From assembly GCA_963764305.1 (NCBI GenBank), contig CAVXSD010000010.1:310001-374000 (forward strand): a stretch of 64,000 nt of DNA, written 5' to 3'. Below, one piece after another: positions 36,690 through 44,914 of the stretch. The notes under the pieces are model-generated. The model did not search any database and was not told the origin of the DNA. It was given only the letters and a program-made list of their open reading frames with translations. How positions within the stretch are numbered: position 1 is the first letter of the stretch; every line of letters starts with the position of its first letter. The stretch comes from Bog-473 sp963764305. Its GTDB lineage: Bacteria > Actinomycetota > Acidimicrobiia > Acidimicrobiales > RAAP-2. Made by a program: the position numbers and the translations under genes.

Positions 36690-38253
36690 TCAGGCCGTCA
36701 CTTGTGGCGAAGCTCTGATCCGTTCGAGTTCTTGTGCGGAACGGCCCTGCACGGCCGGCCGGTTGGGCAGGGCGACCAGGACGACCAGACCTGCGACACC
36801 GACGATCACCGAGGCAATGATCAGCGCGAGATCCATGCCCGACACAAAACCTCGACGAGCAGCGTCGGCCAGAAGCTCTCCTGTTCTACCCGGTGCATGC
36901 TGGGCGACCGCCAGGGCGCCGCCGAGAGACCCAAGAATGAGCTGATTGATGTTGGTGGGAAGGTGCTGGTGTGCCAACAGCGGCGTCATGAAGTTCCGGT
37001 AGCGGATGAAAAGAGCGGTACCGAGAACCGCCACGCCGAGTGCTCCCCCCAGCTGCATGGACGTGTCGCTCGTGGCCGATCCGACTCCCGCCTCCTCTTT
37101 CGGCAGCGATCCCATGATCGAATCCGTGGAAGGGGCGAGGGCGAGTCCGACGCCCGCACCCATGAGTAGGAACCAGGGCAGCGCTTGGCGGTAGGTGTCG
37201 TGCACGGTCGTCCCCGAGAGAAGCCCAAGGCCCAGGGCGATCAGCAGGAGGCCGGCGGAGACAACGACCTTCGTACCGAGCCGCCGCACAGCGAAGACCG
37301 AGAGCGGGGCCACTATGAGCAGCACGAGGGCGATGGGGCCGATCGCGAGCCCGGTTTTGAAGGGGTCGAAGCCGAGGCAGAACTGGAGGTACTGGGTCAT
37401 GAGGAAGAACATCCCCAAGAGCGCGAAGAGCACCAACCCGAGCGAGGCAATCGCCGCGCTGTAACGACGGTTGCGGAAGAAACGCAAGGGCAGCATCGGG
37501 TGGTCGCTGCGACGCTCCCAGAGGACGAAAAGCACAAGAGCGATCGCTCCGAGGACGAACGCACCCACAATGGACGTCGCCGTCCACGTCTGGTCTGGCG
37601 CCTCGATGATGGCCCAGAGGAGCAACTCGAGACCCACGATCGACAGTGCCGCCCCGACCGGATCGGCACGTTGCGCGGACGGATTCCTCGAGTTCGGGAC
37701 TACAAAGGCTGTGGCGACGAGGCCGGCCAATGCGATTGGCACATTGATAAGGAACACAGAGCCCCACCAGTAATGGACCAGGAGAAAGCCGCCGAGAATG
37801 GGACCGATGGCGACACCCAGACCAGCCGTTCCGGACCAAACTCCGATGGCGCGGCCTCGCTCTCGATCACTGACGAAGACGTTGGTCAAGATGGACAACG
37901 TGCACGGCATCAGGGCCGCGGCTCCCACCCCCATGACGGCCCGGGCGATGATCAGGCGGTCCGGACTCAGTGACCACGCGGCAAGCGCCGAGCCGGCCCC
38001 GAAGACCACCATCCCACCCATGAACACCCACTTGCGTCCCGCGCGGTCACCGAGCGCTCCGAAGGTGAGCAAGAGACCGCCGAAGACGACGGCGTAGGCG
38101 TCGACGATCCACTGCAGCTCGCTGGAGGTGGCATGCAAACTGCGGACGATTGACGGCAACGCGACGTTGAGGATCGTGTTGTCGAGGCTGATGAGTAGGA
38201 GCGTCACAGAGAACCGACAGGATTGCCCATCGTCGACGCTGCGGAGGGCTCAT
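36690..38253 (-). CDS. MFS drug-resistance transporter (DHA2/EmrB-QacA family), N-terminus frameshifted
   Basis: The main frame (38207-36690, 505 residues) has 14 hydrophobic segments. Motif A is DRAGRKWVFMGGMVVFGAGS, and the family-specific first helix is TLLLISLDNTILNVALPSIV. The true start is in another frame at ATG 38253: MSPPQRRRWAILSVLC is the normal N-terminus, and it passes into the main frame after a one-base change near 38205. If the shift is real, translation could restart at GTG 38207 and lose only the first few residues of helix 1. It exports lipophilic cations or drugs using the proton gradient. Confidence 0.88.
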
Positions 38254-38482
38254 CGATCTCCTATCTCAATGCAGCTTGCAGGTACTCGGGAAGACCTGAC
38301 CGTACACATAGTTATGCCTGATTCGCTCCGGGGCGATCTGCGTCTTCCCTGGCTGCAACAGCGCTCAACTCGCTCTGGCTCACACCGAGCCGGCCGGGGG
38401 TCCGAGTCCCACAGCGCCCACCGCCTCAGTTGGAGAAGGCAAGGGGGCCGGGCGTGGACGGGACGAAAACCCCGCGGGTAGG

Positions 38483-38530
38483 CGGCGAGTCGGCGAGGCG
38501 GCGAGGCGGCGAGGCGGCGAGGCGGCGAGG
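38483..38530. repeat. 8-bp tandem repeat (CGGCGAGG)6
   Basis: Six head-to-tail copies of CGGCGAGG, the first ending in T. The 8-bp period is not a multiple of three, and no gene is supported across it, so it is a non-coding minisatellite likely to vary in length. Confidence 0.85.
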
Positions 38531-38601
38531 CCGGGCACGGCCCACCGGGGCTGGGGCGCACGGGGCGGGCGGGTCCACCGGGGACAGGGGCCGGCGCAGG
38601 G

Positions 38602-38650
38602 GGCAGGTGGCAGGTGGCAGGTGGCAGGTGGCAAGGGGCAGGGGCAGGGG
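38602..38650. repeat. 7-bp tandem repeat (GGCAGGT)n
   Basis: Four copies of GGCAGGT run into degenerate GGCAAGG/GGCAGGGG units. It lies 70 bp from the 8-bp array, and both fall in the gene-free stretch 38254-38864, which holds nothing else I can support. Confidence 0.8.
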
Positions 38651-38864
38651 AGGTACTTTGGCGAGAATCCAGAGCGTTGGCACTGCCCAATATCGAATCG
38701 CACCATGGGGGCAGGGCTTTGATCGTGGCGGAACCGTTCGGTATCCAGCAGTTTCGAGCGGTCAAGCCTTCACCCCGCCGGGTTCCTTTGAGCAGCCCGA
38801 GGTTAGGCTCCGTTGTTCGAACGGGTTCCGGAGCGCAATGCTCCTGAAGCAAGAGTTGGGTCAG

Positions 38865-39533
38865 CTATCGGTATGCACATGTTGCGGCTGTTTTCGGTGG
38901 AACATCGTGCCCCGGCTGCCACGGAGTCCCGAGTTTGGGCAAGACGAGTCGATCGAGTCCATACCAACCCGCTACACGCCACGCCAGGATCAAGAGCAGC
39001 GAAATGATGACGAACAGCGGATTAACCCCGGCGGTTCCGGCGAAGATGTAGGTGAAGTTCAACATCGCGCCGACAAGGGCGGCGATTCCGGTAAAGAGGC
39101 CCACGATCAGCAGGACGCCGATGACGAGCTCGGTGAGCGAGACGAGAGGACCGATCCACCCATAGCTACTGTCTCGGATCCACTCGAGGAAGTTGACGTA
39201 CCACGAGTACGCGACGTCAGGATGCGGTCCCGTGGAGTTCTTGACCGCCGCGGCGGCGAAGCCCTTCACCGCGACGCCTCGAGGAACGCTCACGCCATGA
39301 ATCACGCAGGAGCGGATCCAGCCGCAGTTGGCTGTGCCCGTCAACGAGTACTGACTTTCACCCCACTGCCAAAACTTCCACGTAAGGTTGCCGCCGAACG
39401 TCTTGCCCCAGCCAGAGATGAACCATTCCCAGCCGAGGTACAGCCGCAACACCAACCAGAGCCACGCAAAAGCAGTCGACGCGAACAGGCGCTTAGCGAT
39501 CTGGGGCTCGTCGAAGTAGATCGGCTCGACCAC
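38865..39533 (-). CDS. DoxX / DoxD-like membrane protein
   Basis: A 222-aa protein starting at GTG 39533, with AAGGAGG ahead of it; the longer frame to 39602 has no ribosome site. Hydrophobic segments are at about residues 20-40 (AWLWLVLRLYLGWEWFISGW), 130-150 (LTELVIGVLLIVGLFTGI), 155-175 and 180-200. The WLVLRLYLGWEWFISGWGK motif is the mark of the DoxX family, including the thiosulphate:quinone oxidoreductase DoxD subunit. Actinobacterial members are usually of unknown function, with suggested roles in thiol/oxidative stress. No DoxA partner is seen nearby. Confidence 0.85.
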   Translation of the reverse strand: MVEPIYFDEPQIAKRLFASTAFAWLWLVLRLYLGWEWFISGWGKTFGGNLTWKFWQWGESQYSLTGTANCGWIRSCVIHGVSVPRGVAVKGFAAAAVKNSTGPHPDVAYSWYVNFLEWIRDSSYGWIGPLVSLTELVIGVLLIVGLFTGIAALVGAMLNFTYIFAGTAGVNPLFVIISLLLILAWRVAGWYGLDRLVLPKLGTPWQPGHDVPPKTAATCAYR

Positions 39534-40095
39534 GGATCCACCCTCCTTTGGGCAACCTGAGCCAAACGATCGCTTCGCCCGCCATGCCCTGCCCCAGTAC
39601 ACCGGCCAGGTGGGACACCCCTGCCGTGTTGCTCCTTACTTCGGGCCCGCAGTACCGACCTGCCTATTCGAAGACCACCGCCACCCGCCCATCGGGCAAC
39701 GGTTGCAATCCTTCGGTGCGCCGATAGCGATGCTGCTGGGCCTTCGCTCATCACGCAAAGCTCACCAGTGTCGCTCTCGGTCGGACGCTCCTGTCCGTCA
39801 ATCGGACCACGATTGAGCACCGCACCCACCGACTGAGATCCTGCGCCATGCACCCAGAATCTCAGAGGTCAACGTTGATGGAATCGAAAGTGACCCCGTA
39901 CGCTGCCGGATAGGTAGGACGATCGGACTTAGTCTCTTGAGGGGGGTGGATAACACCCTCCCAGTACCCGGACTGCTCTTGGACCTCGTCGAGCGGGAGG
40001 TGTGGCCGACCGACTGGGAACAAGCCAGGCGCTTCGAGGATGCCTACCCGGGCACTTACGACGACGCAAAGCACAGGGCCGAGTCAGTGACCGGC
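39534..40095. other. 560-bp stretch, possible N-terminal gene fragment
   Basis: A plus-strand frame from 39937 reads LPVPGLLLDLVEREVWPTDW and continues plausibly for about 45 residues, then loses protein character where it meets the SLATT gene. It may be a truncated gene. A partial palindrome GGACTTAGTC (39926-39935) is present but lacks the CCC ends of the boxes elsewhere. Confidence 0.3.
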
Positions 40096-40701
40096 TTACT
40101 GGCCTTCCGCGGCTCTGGCCGGACTCGTCGGTGGTGCGTCGGCGTTCTCGGAGGGGGGCGCAGGTGCACCACCCACAACCGGGCTCGCGGGTGTTCCGGT
40201 CCTGGGCGCTCTCGTCGGATGGGCGGCGGCCTCGGCGCTCTTCCCCCATCGTTCCACCTCTCCGAGGAGGATGGCCTCCGTGTGGTCGACGAATTGGCCG
40301 ATGTCGCCGTCCGCTCCGTCAAGACCAGGGCGATCCGGGGCGAGGAGCCCGAGAGCGTCCAGGGCGCGGTCATACGTCCGGGCCAGGGTGTCGAACTGAT
40401 AGGTCGCGGCATAGCTAGCGATGGCCGCACTAAGCGCAGCAGCGGCGGCGGCGGCGATGGCCCAGGCCCGCCGCTGGCCCCCGATGTCCGCGGTGCCCAG
40501 CGCCGCGGTCAGCGCAGACACAACGAGGAATACGCCCGACCAGACGCCCGCTTGGTGCTGCGCGCTCTGGAATTCGTCAGAACGTGCTCGATAGAACCGT
40601 CGTTGGTCGTCGAAACGTCGGGATTGGTAGTAGTCGAGCGCCTCTCTCGCATCCTCGTCCATCACGATCCCCTCATTCGTTCTGATGGCATATAGCGGCA
40701 A
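40096..40701 (-). CDS. SLATT-domain membrane protein (2TM), second of pair
   Basis: A 201-aa protein. A charged helical start (ALDYYQSRRFDDQRRFYRAR) is followed by two close hydrophobic segments (VWSGVFLVVSALTAALG; WAIAAAAAAALSAAIASYAA). Then comes a soluble helix (DTLARTYDRALDALG) ending in VDHTEAILLGEVERWGKSAE, and a Pro/Ala-rich tail. This is the pattern of SLATT proteins, two-TM predicted effectors in nucleotide-dependent conflict systems (Burroughs and colleagues). Its start overlaps the preceding SLATT gene by 29 bp, so the two are translationally coupled. Pore formation is inferred from the family, not shown. Confidence 0.72.
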   Translation of the reverse strand: MPLYAIRTNEGIVMDEDAREALDYYQSRRFDDQRRFYRARSDEFQSAQHQAGVWSGVFLVVSALTAALGTADIGGQRRAWAIAAAAAAALSAAIASYAATYQFDTLARTYDRALDALGLLAPDRPGLDGADGDIGQFVDHTEAILLGEVERWGKSAEAAAHPTRAPRTGTPASPVVGGAPAPPSENADAPPTSPARAAEGQ

Positions 40702-41236
40702 CTCTGCTGCGCAATTCGTGGCAGTGGTCGATCTGATTCTGACCCTCTGGTACCGGATGAGACACGAACGTAAACGAGAGGGACCGGAGCCGTTCTGCCT
40801 TCCTTCGCTCAGATATGTACTTGTGCAGCGACCCGTCCTGTTGGACGAGCGCCGTCATCGTGGCGGTCGCGGCTGCAAGTGTGGCCACGACGACGCCGAT
40901 CCACGCCGCGGTGGTGAACGAGGCCTGTGCCGCCGCGAAACCCGTCGCGAGCAGGCTCCCGATGATCATCGCCACGCGTTGGCGTCGGTGGCGATTCTGG
41001 GCGGCCAGGGCGCGACTACTGGCGTCGGCGAACGGGCCATCCATCACCTCCCGGGCGAACGCGATGCGTTCGGCCAAGCGCGGGTAGCTCTCCTCGAGCC
41101 CCACAGGATGCAGTTCCTCTCGAGCGGGCCGGTATCTGCCGAGCACGGGGAACCGACGCAGCAGCGCTGGCTTACGCAACGTCGCCCCTACCTTGGCCAG
41201 CCAAGACTCACTCATCTCCGTCTCCCTAGAGCTCAT
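40673..41236 (-). CDS. SLATT-domain membrane protein (2TM), first of pair
   Basis: A 187-aa protein with two close transmembrane segments (RVAMIIGSLLATGFAAAQAS; WIGVVVATLAAATATMTALV). These are followed by the SLATT signature helix HKYISERRKAERLRSLSFTF, and a soluble N-terminal helix region precedes them. Start choice is unusual: the ribosome site and ATG lie in a 21-bp tandem repeat, so ATG 41236 and ATG 41215 each have GGGAGACGGAG upstream. It follows the SLOG-like gene by about 200 bp and overlaps the second SLATT gene. It is the likely membrane effector of a two-component-like conflict module. Confidence 0.75.
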   Translation of the reverse strand: MSSRETEMSESWLAKVGATLRKPALLRRFPVLGRYRPAREELHPVGLEESYPRLAERIAFAREVMDGPFADASSRALAAQNRHRRQRVAMIIGSLLATGFAAAQASFTTAAWIGVVVATLAAATATMTALVQQDGSLHKYISERRKAERLRSLSFTFVSHPVPEGQNQIDHCHELRSRVAAICHQNE

Positions 41237-41295
41237 CTCCGTCTCCCTAGAGGCTCATCTCCGTCTCTCTAGAGCTCATCTCCATCTTCTTAGGG
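41211..41295 (-). repeat. 21-bp tandem repeat duplicating the ribosome site and start of the SLATT gene
   Basis: Four copies of a 21-bp unit (plus-strand CTCATCTCCGTCTCCCTAGAG), the fourth diverged. Two are exact, the third has one substitution, and one extra base lies between copies 2 and 3. On the minus strand each unit reads CTAGGGAGACGGAG then ATG, that is, a ribosome site plus start codon. Confidence 0.85.
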
Positions 41296-41438
41296 TGCCG
41301 ACGAAACGCTTCCCTTCAACCACAGTCCTATCAGTTCCGGATCCGGAATGGAGGACCACCTTCGGTGCGCTGCTCCTCCGCCAACTCTCAACCAGTCGGT
41401 GACGATGATGATCGTGGGAAGAGAATTCGCTGGTGCGG

Positions 41439-41993
41439 TTAGCGCCCGGAACGTAGGGGGTCCATCTCGATGATGAAGAGGCCGCTCGCCTCGGCCTGAC
41501 GCACAAAATCATCGGTGACGCTCGGTGGTTCCTCGGTGGATAGATGGCGGACTACGACAGCCAGCACACTATCGGGGGCAAGGGAATCAGCACGCTCGAT
41601 GAGTGCCTGATTCGCCGTGCGGAAAGCCGCTTCGTTCACAGGAAGGTCCAAAGATACAAGGGAGTTCTGTGACGTGTGGGTGGCGGCGCCCCGAGCCTCG
41701 TCGAACGATCGTTCCCATCTCGATCCCCGATCGGAGACCGATGTCTCTCGGAACTGCGCGGGTTCGAAGGGTAGAACGAGATGAATGGGAACGGACCGCT
41801 CGAGTGCCGACTCGACAAGCACGAGATCGGCACCAGCAGCCGCTGAAGTGACGACTCCCTCAGGTGCGAGCACGCGGAGTAGGGAGTCGAACCGCCGCCG
41901 CACAAACTGCTCACGATCGTCCGGAAAGCGAGCCGGCTTGCGATACGGTCCATCTACGCGGTTGCCCGCATGAACCAGGATCATCGACGCCAC
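41439..41993 (-). CDS. SLOG-like (Rossmannoid nucleotide-binding) protein
   Basis: A 184-aa protein from GTG 41993 or ATG 41984 (MILVHAGNRVDGP). The fold resembles the SLOG/LOG/DprA-like superfamily: an opening strand ILVHAGNRVD, a glycine/alanine turn (VVTSAAAGADLVLVESALER), and IHLVLPFEPAQFRETSV after the next strand, as in SLOG domains that sense or process nucleotides. It heads the minus-strand set SLOG, SLATT, SLATT. In published genome surveys SLOG proteins are proposed to generate or bind a nucleotide signal that gates SLATT channels. That role is inference here. Confidence 0.65.
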   Translation of the reverse strand: MASMILVHAGNRVDGPYRKPARFPDDREQFVRRRFDSLLRVLAPEGVVTSAAAGADLVLVESALERSVPIHLVLPFEPAQFRETSVSDRGSRWERSFDEARGAATHTSQNSLVSLDLPVNEAAFRTANQALIERADSLAPDSVLAVVVRHLSTEEPPSVTDDFVRQAEASGLFIIEMDPLRSGR

Positions 41994-42033
41994 CCTAGGC
42001 CCTTCCGAGCGAAGGGCCCCGATACGGGTGGAC

Positions 42034-42315
42034 TTACGTTAGGTGCTGCAGCCCGTGAGAGCCACAGGCAAAGAAGGGCTGCGTGCCAGTGAGGTCGAGG
42101 AGCTCGAGGGCCATGCCGTAGCGGACCTGCTCGGTTGGGCTCTGGGGCGTGATGTTGGCCAAGAACCTCTCGGCGTTAGAAACGTACAATTCCTCGGCTA
42201 TTCCGCCCGGAGCGAGCTCGACTGAGAGGGCGTGGAGGCGACACACAACCCGCGTCCGATGGCTGCTAGGGCGGCACTGCCCGAGTGGGCGCTCATGTCG
42301 CATATCGAAGGGCAC
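42034..42315 (-). mobile_element. IS110-family transposase remnant
   Basis: The minus strand encodes TRVVCRLHALSVELAPGGIA, then EELYVSNAERFLANITPQSP and EQVRYGMALELLDL. This is a recognisable internal part of IS110/IS1111 transposases (helical segment before the C-terminal transposase_20 domain). The DEDD catalytic N-terminus and the C-terminal domain are missing, so it is inactive. It lies 1.7 kb inside the right tRNA-Arg repeat. Confidence 0.7.
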
Positions 42316-42392
42316 AGACCTTCATCGGCTCGGAACAGTCCGGTTCGCTTGAAGAACTGACCACGAACAGCCGCTCGGTTGGCACCCGTCAC

Positions 42393-43439
42393 TCACGACG
42401 GTGTCAGCGTCACCTGCTCGAGTCCAGAGATCTCGATGAGATCGCCGATTTGGACATTGAAGGTGACGCTGGGCACTGCCCCGCGCCCTGGGTGGCCGCT
42501 GAGGATCTCATTGACGCCCTCGCTTGTGATGATGAAGGTGCCGCTCTGCCCAGCACCAGGAGTGGCTACATAGATACCGGGCCCAAGGTCCTGTCCGACC
42601 GTCCAGGTTCCTGCATAAAGGGTTACACCACTATGGGTCGTCACGAACGGTGTAGAAACCGGCGTGAAGAAAACCTGCGAAAGGCCAGAAATCTGAATCT
42701 GGTCGCCGTTCGATATCTGGACTCGGATCTTGGGAACTCCCCGGCTACCTGACGAGTCAAGAACCTCGTTGTACGACTCCGTGCCATTGACGATGAATTT
42801 GCCGCTCTGACCAGGACCCGTTGTCACGTCGTACAGACCGGGCGCCACATCGGTGCCGCCCGTGTAGTCCCCAGCGCCAATACTCACTGCGGTGCCCTTG
42901 ACCGTTCTGGTAGGGGCCGTCGTCGTGGGTGCCGTCGTGCTCGTTGTCGATGTCGGTGTCGGTGTCGGTGTCGTTTTCGTGCTAAGCGGTGGGTTCGAAG
43001 TCGTGGTATAGCTCGTTGTTGCGTCTCGAGGCTGTGCCGTTGCGCTTGGCGGTGCAGATGTGCTCGATGCCACTGGATCGATTTGTGTGGTCCTCGATCG
43101 TGGCGCAGATGATACTGCTCGGTTGTTGGTGCGTCTTAGTGAACTTGGTGACCCGCTCGACGATGACGTCGACACTGACGATGGTGCAAGGGTCGGCAGT
43201 AGTGCACTGGGCATGCCAGATGGAAGCCCATTGCCGCCTGTCGACGTGAGCGGTGTTGTGGGTCCGCTTGTCATGGCGGGCGGAGCACTCGGCGAACCCG
43301 GATCGAGTGCCAGATACCCAAAGATCGACACAAGACCCAAGACACCAGCGATCCCGATCCCGTTTTGCAAATGTCGGATATTGACTACGTATGTGAACTC
43401 TTTAGGTCGATTGCGCTTCGCACGCTCACGCTCGGACAT
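42393..43439 (-). CDS. Membrane-anchored Ser/Thr-rich protein with two C-terminal repeats
   Basis: A 348-aa protein from ATG 43439 (MSERERAKRNRPKEF). A basic cytoplasmic start, one membrane helix (IGIAGVLGLVSIFGYLAL), and a 140-residue Ser/Thr/Pro linker (TTSTTAPTTTAPTR) are followed by two repeats of about 75 residues. Each repeat has the order VG-x-DLGPG/VAPG-x-Y, PG-GQSG-FI, N-E-L/VL, GVP/AVP, Q-I-GD-I-ISGL-QV. The repeats (APGLYDVTTGPGQSGKFIV and GPGIYVATPGAGQSGTFII) look like small beta-sandwich surface domains. I know no function. It is probably exposed on the cell wall. Confidence 0.75.
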   Translation of the reverse strand: MSERERAKRNRPKEFTYVVNIRHLQNGIGIAGVLGLVSIFGYLALDPGSPSAPPAMTSGPTTPLTSTGGNGLPSGMPSALLPTLAPSSVSTSSSSGSPSSLRRTNNRAVSSAPRSRTTQIDPVASSTSAPPSATAQPRDATTSYTTTSNPPLSTKTTPTPTPTSTTSTTAPTTTAPTRTVKGTAVSIGAGDYTGGTDVAPGLYDVTTGPGQSGKFIVNGTESYNEVLDSSGSRGVPKIRVQISNGDQIQISGLSQVFFTPVSTPFVTTHSGVTLYAGTWTVGQDLGPGIYVATPGAGQSGTFIITSEGVNEILSGHPGRGAVPSVTFNVQIGDLIEISGLEQVTLTPS

Positions 43440-43551
43440 CTCATGACCTCTTGTACCCATGTGCACGAAAATGTTGCACGCCGTTCTGAGGATCTCTGGG
43501 GCCTGCCCATTCACAAGCCCTTGACCGCGGGTGCCGACTGCAACTTCCGTT

Positions 43552-43878
43552 TCAGACCCACGAACATGGTGCTCCTAATCGCCAATCGCTATGCCCCTGC
43601 TGCATCGCCACGACTTCGCCGCAGGCATTCACGGTGGTCTCTTGACCGACGACATCAATCGGTCGAAGTGTTCTGGGAGCCGAAGCCCCGACGCGCACTG
43701 CACCTCGACGCTCTTGGTACCCGCCTTTGAGGCCGGCGTCGATGAGGGCCTGGCGCTTCCACAGATGGAGGGGTCGCAAGCGAGACCCCGGACTCCTCGG
43801 AGAGCTTGCTCACCTGTTCGCGGCGACCAGGCACTCACAGATCGCCCGCCGAAACTCTCTCCCATATCGCTTGGGCAT
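43552..43878 (-). mobile_element. IS3-type transposase OrfA remnant
   Basis: From ATG 43878 the minus strand reads MPKRYGREFRRAICECLVA, then after a frame change EQVSKLSEESGVSLA, then after another LHLWKRQALIDAGLKGG. Together this is the helix-turn-helix OrfA of an IS3-like element, interrupted by two frameshifts and without OrfB. It lies 125 bp from the right tRNA-Arg repeat. Confidence 0.7.
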
Positions 43879-44002
43879 GGACTACCTCCTGGTAGCGCAC
43901 CACCAAACTCTCATAAGCCTGGACCGCCAAACGGGGTCTAGGTGTTCTGCCATAGAGCGCGCTCGGAGGTGTCTGAGTTCATGAGATAGCGGACCGTGAG
44001 CG

Positions 44003-44042
44003 CGCTCGGAGGGATTCGAACCCCCAACCTTCTGATCCGTAG
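44003..44042 (-). repeat. tRNA-Arg(ACG) 3' half, right copy (probable att scar)
   Basis: This is the same 40 bp as 7976-8015 with one difference, in the same orientation. It covers the anticodon loop to the acceptor end of tRNA-Arg(ACG) without the 5' half. Sequences outside the 40 bp are unrelated, which defines the ends of the homology sharply. Confidence 0.75.
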
Positions 44043-44914
44043 TGGCGTCCGGCCCGTCTACCCCGTCTTCGCCAGTTACATACTCCCAGTTCAGATGGGG
44101 TGTGATGTCCGCTGAGTGCAACGCCGTCTGCCCAATGTTGCCCGAAAGATTGCCAAAAGGATTGCCAAGCCGACGTTCAGAAGGTGATCGGACTCCTGCT
44201 GAGCGTTTCTTGTGCTTTGCGCGACATGTACCGGCCTCCGAACTTGGGGAATTCTGCCGTGCTTGCAACAGAGAATCGAATCTTCATGTGTGCGAAGCAT
44301 TCCTGCCACGATCGCTGCGCCGATCAGAGCTTGCCTGCGGCGCCACGCCGCCCACGCCGTCACCGCAAGGGCACAGAGCTCTGCCACGTCGAGCCCCTAC
44401 CCAGGTCAGGGTCCAATGGTTTGCGACATAGGGGGTGGAAGCGCCAGCGCCAGGAGCACGATCCAGGGATCAGCCCAAGACAGGCCACTACCAGAACGTC
44501 GAGGATCCGTCTTCGCCGGCGGCACGATGCAGCTGAGTCTGGAAAGCTGATCTAGCGCTGCTGGCGATGTGGCCCTCCGATCTCGTAGACGTCGTCGGCA
44601 CCCCGAATGAGGTGATTACGCGGCTCAATAGCCCTGCCTGCACGTGCCCCGGTCCAACGCTTCGCCGTCACCATCACGGGTGCCGACGCATGGTCGGGGC
44701 CACCGTGGGTCGCTAGCCCTTCGATGGAGGACTCTTCCATTCCCTCCTTCTCGCCGGTTTATCCCGGCGCACCCACGAACCCTGCCTGCGACCCCCGGAA
44801 TTGCCTGCGACCCCCGGAATTGAGAGCTCCCGCGTAGAGACTTTGTGCCCTAGTAGTGGCGCGCCAGCGAGAGCAAAATTGAAGCTCCGCAGGCCGCAGA
44901 ACGGGGGAGACATC
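44043..44914. other. 870-bp stretch between the att scar and the lipid cluster
   Basis: Short frames on both strands have no family likeness. An integrase gene might be expected beside an attachment site, but none can be recognised; the minus-strand frame near 44090-44260 is too short and unlike one. A 17-bp direct duplication ending in GACCCCCGGAATTG lies at 44787-44821. Confidence 0.4.

Noticed and set aside
39926..39935. GGACTTAGTC as a further DosR-like box
   Set aside because: The outer G and C bases that define the other boxes are missing, and no supported gene starts next to it.
44043..44400. Tyrosine integrase gene beside the right tRNA-Arg scar
   Set aside because: Short minus-strand frames here show no catalytic Arg/His/Tyr pattern.
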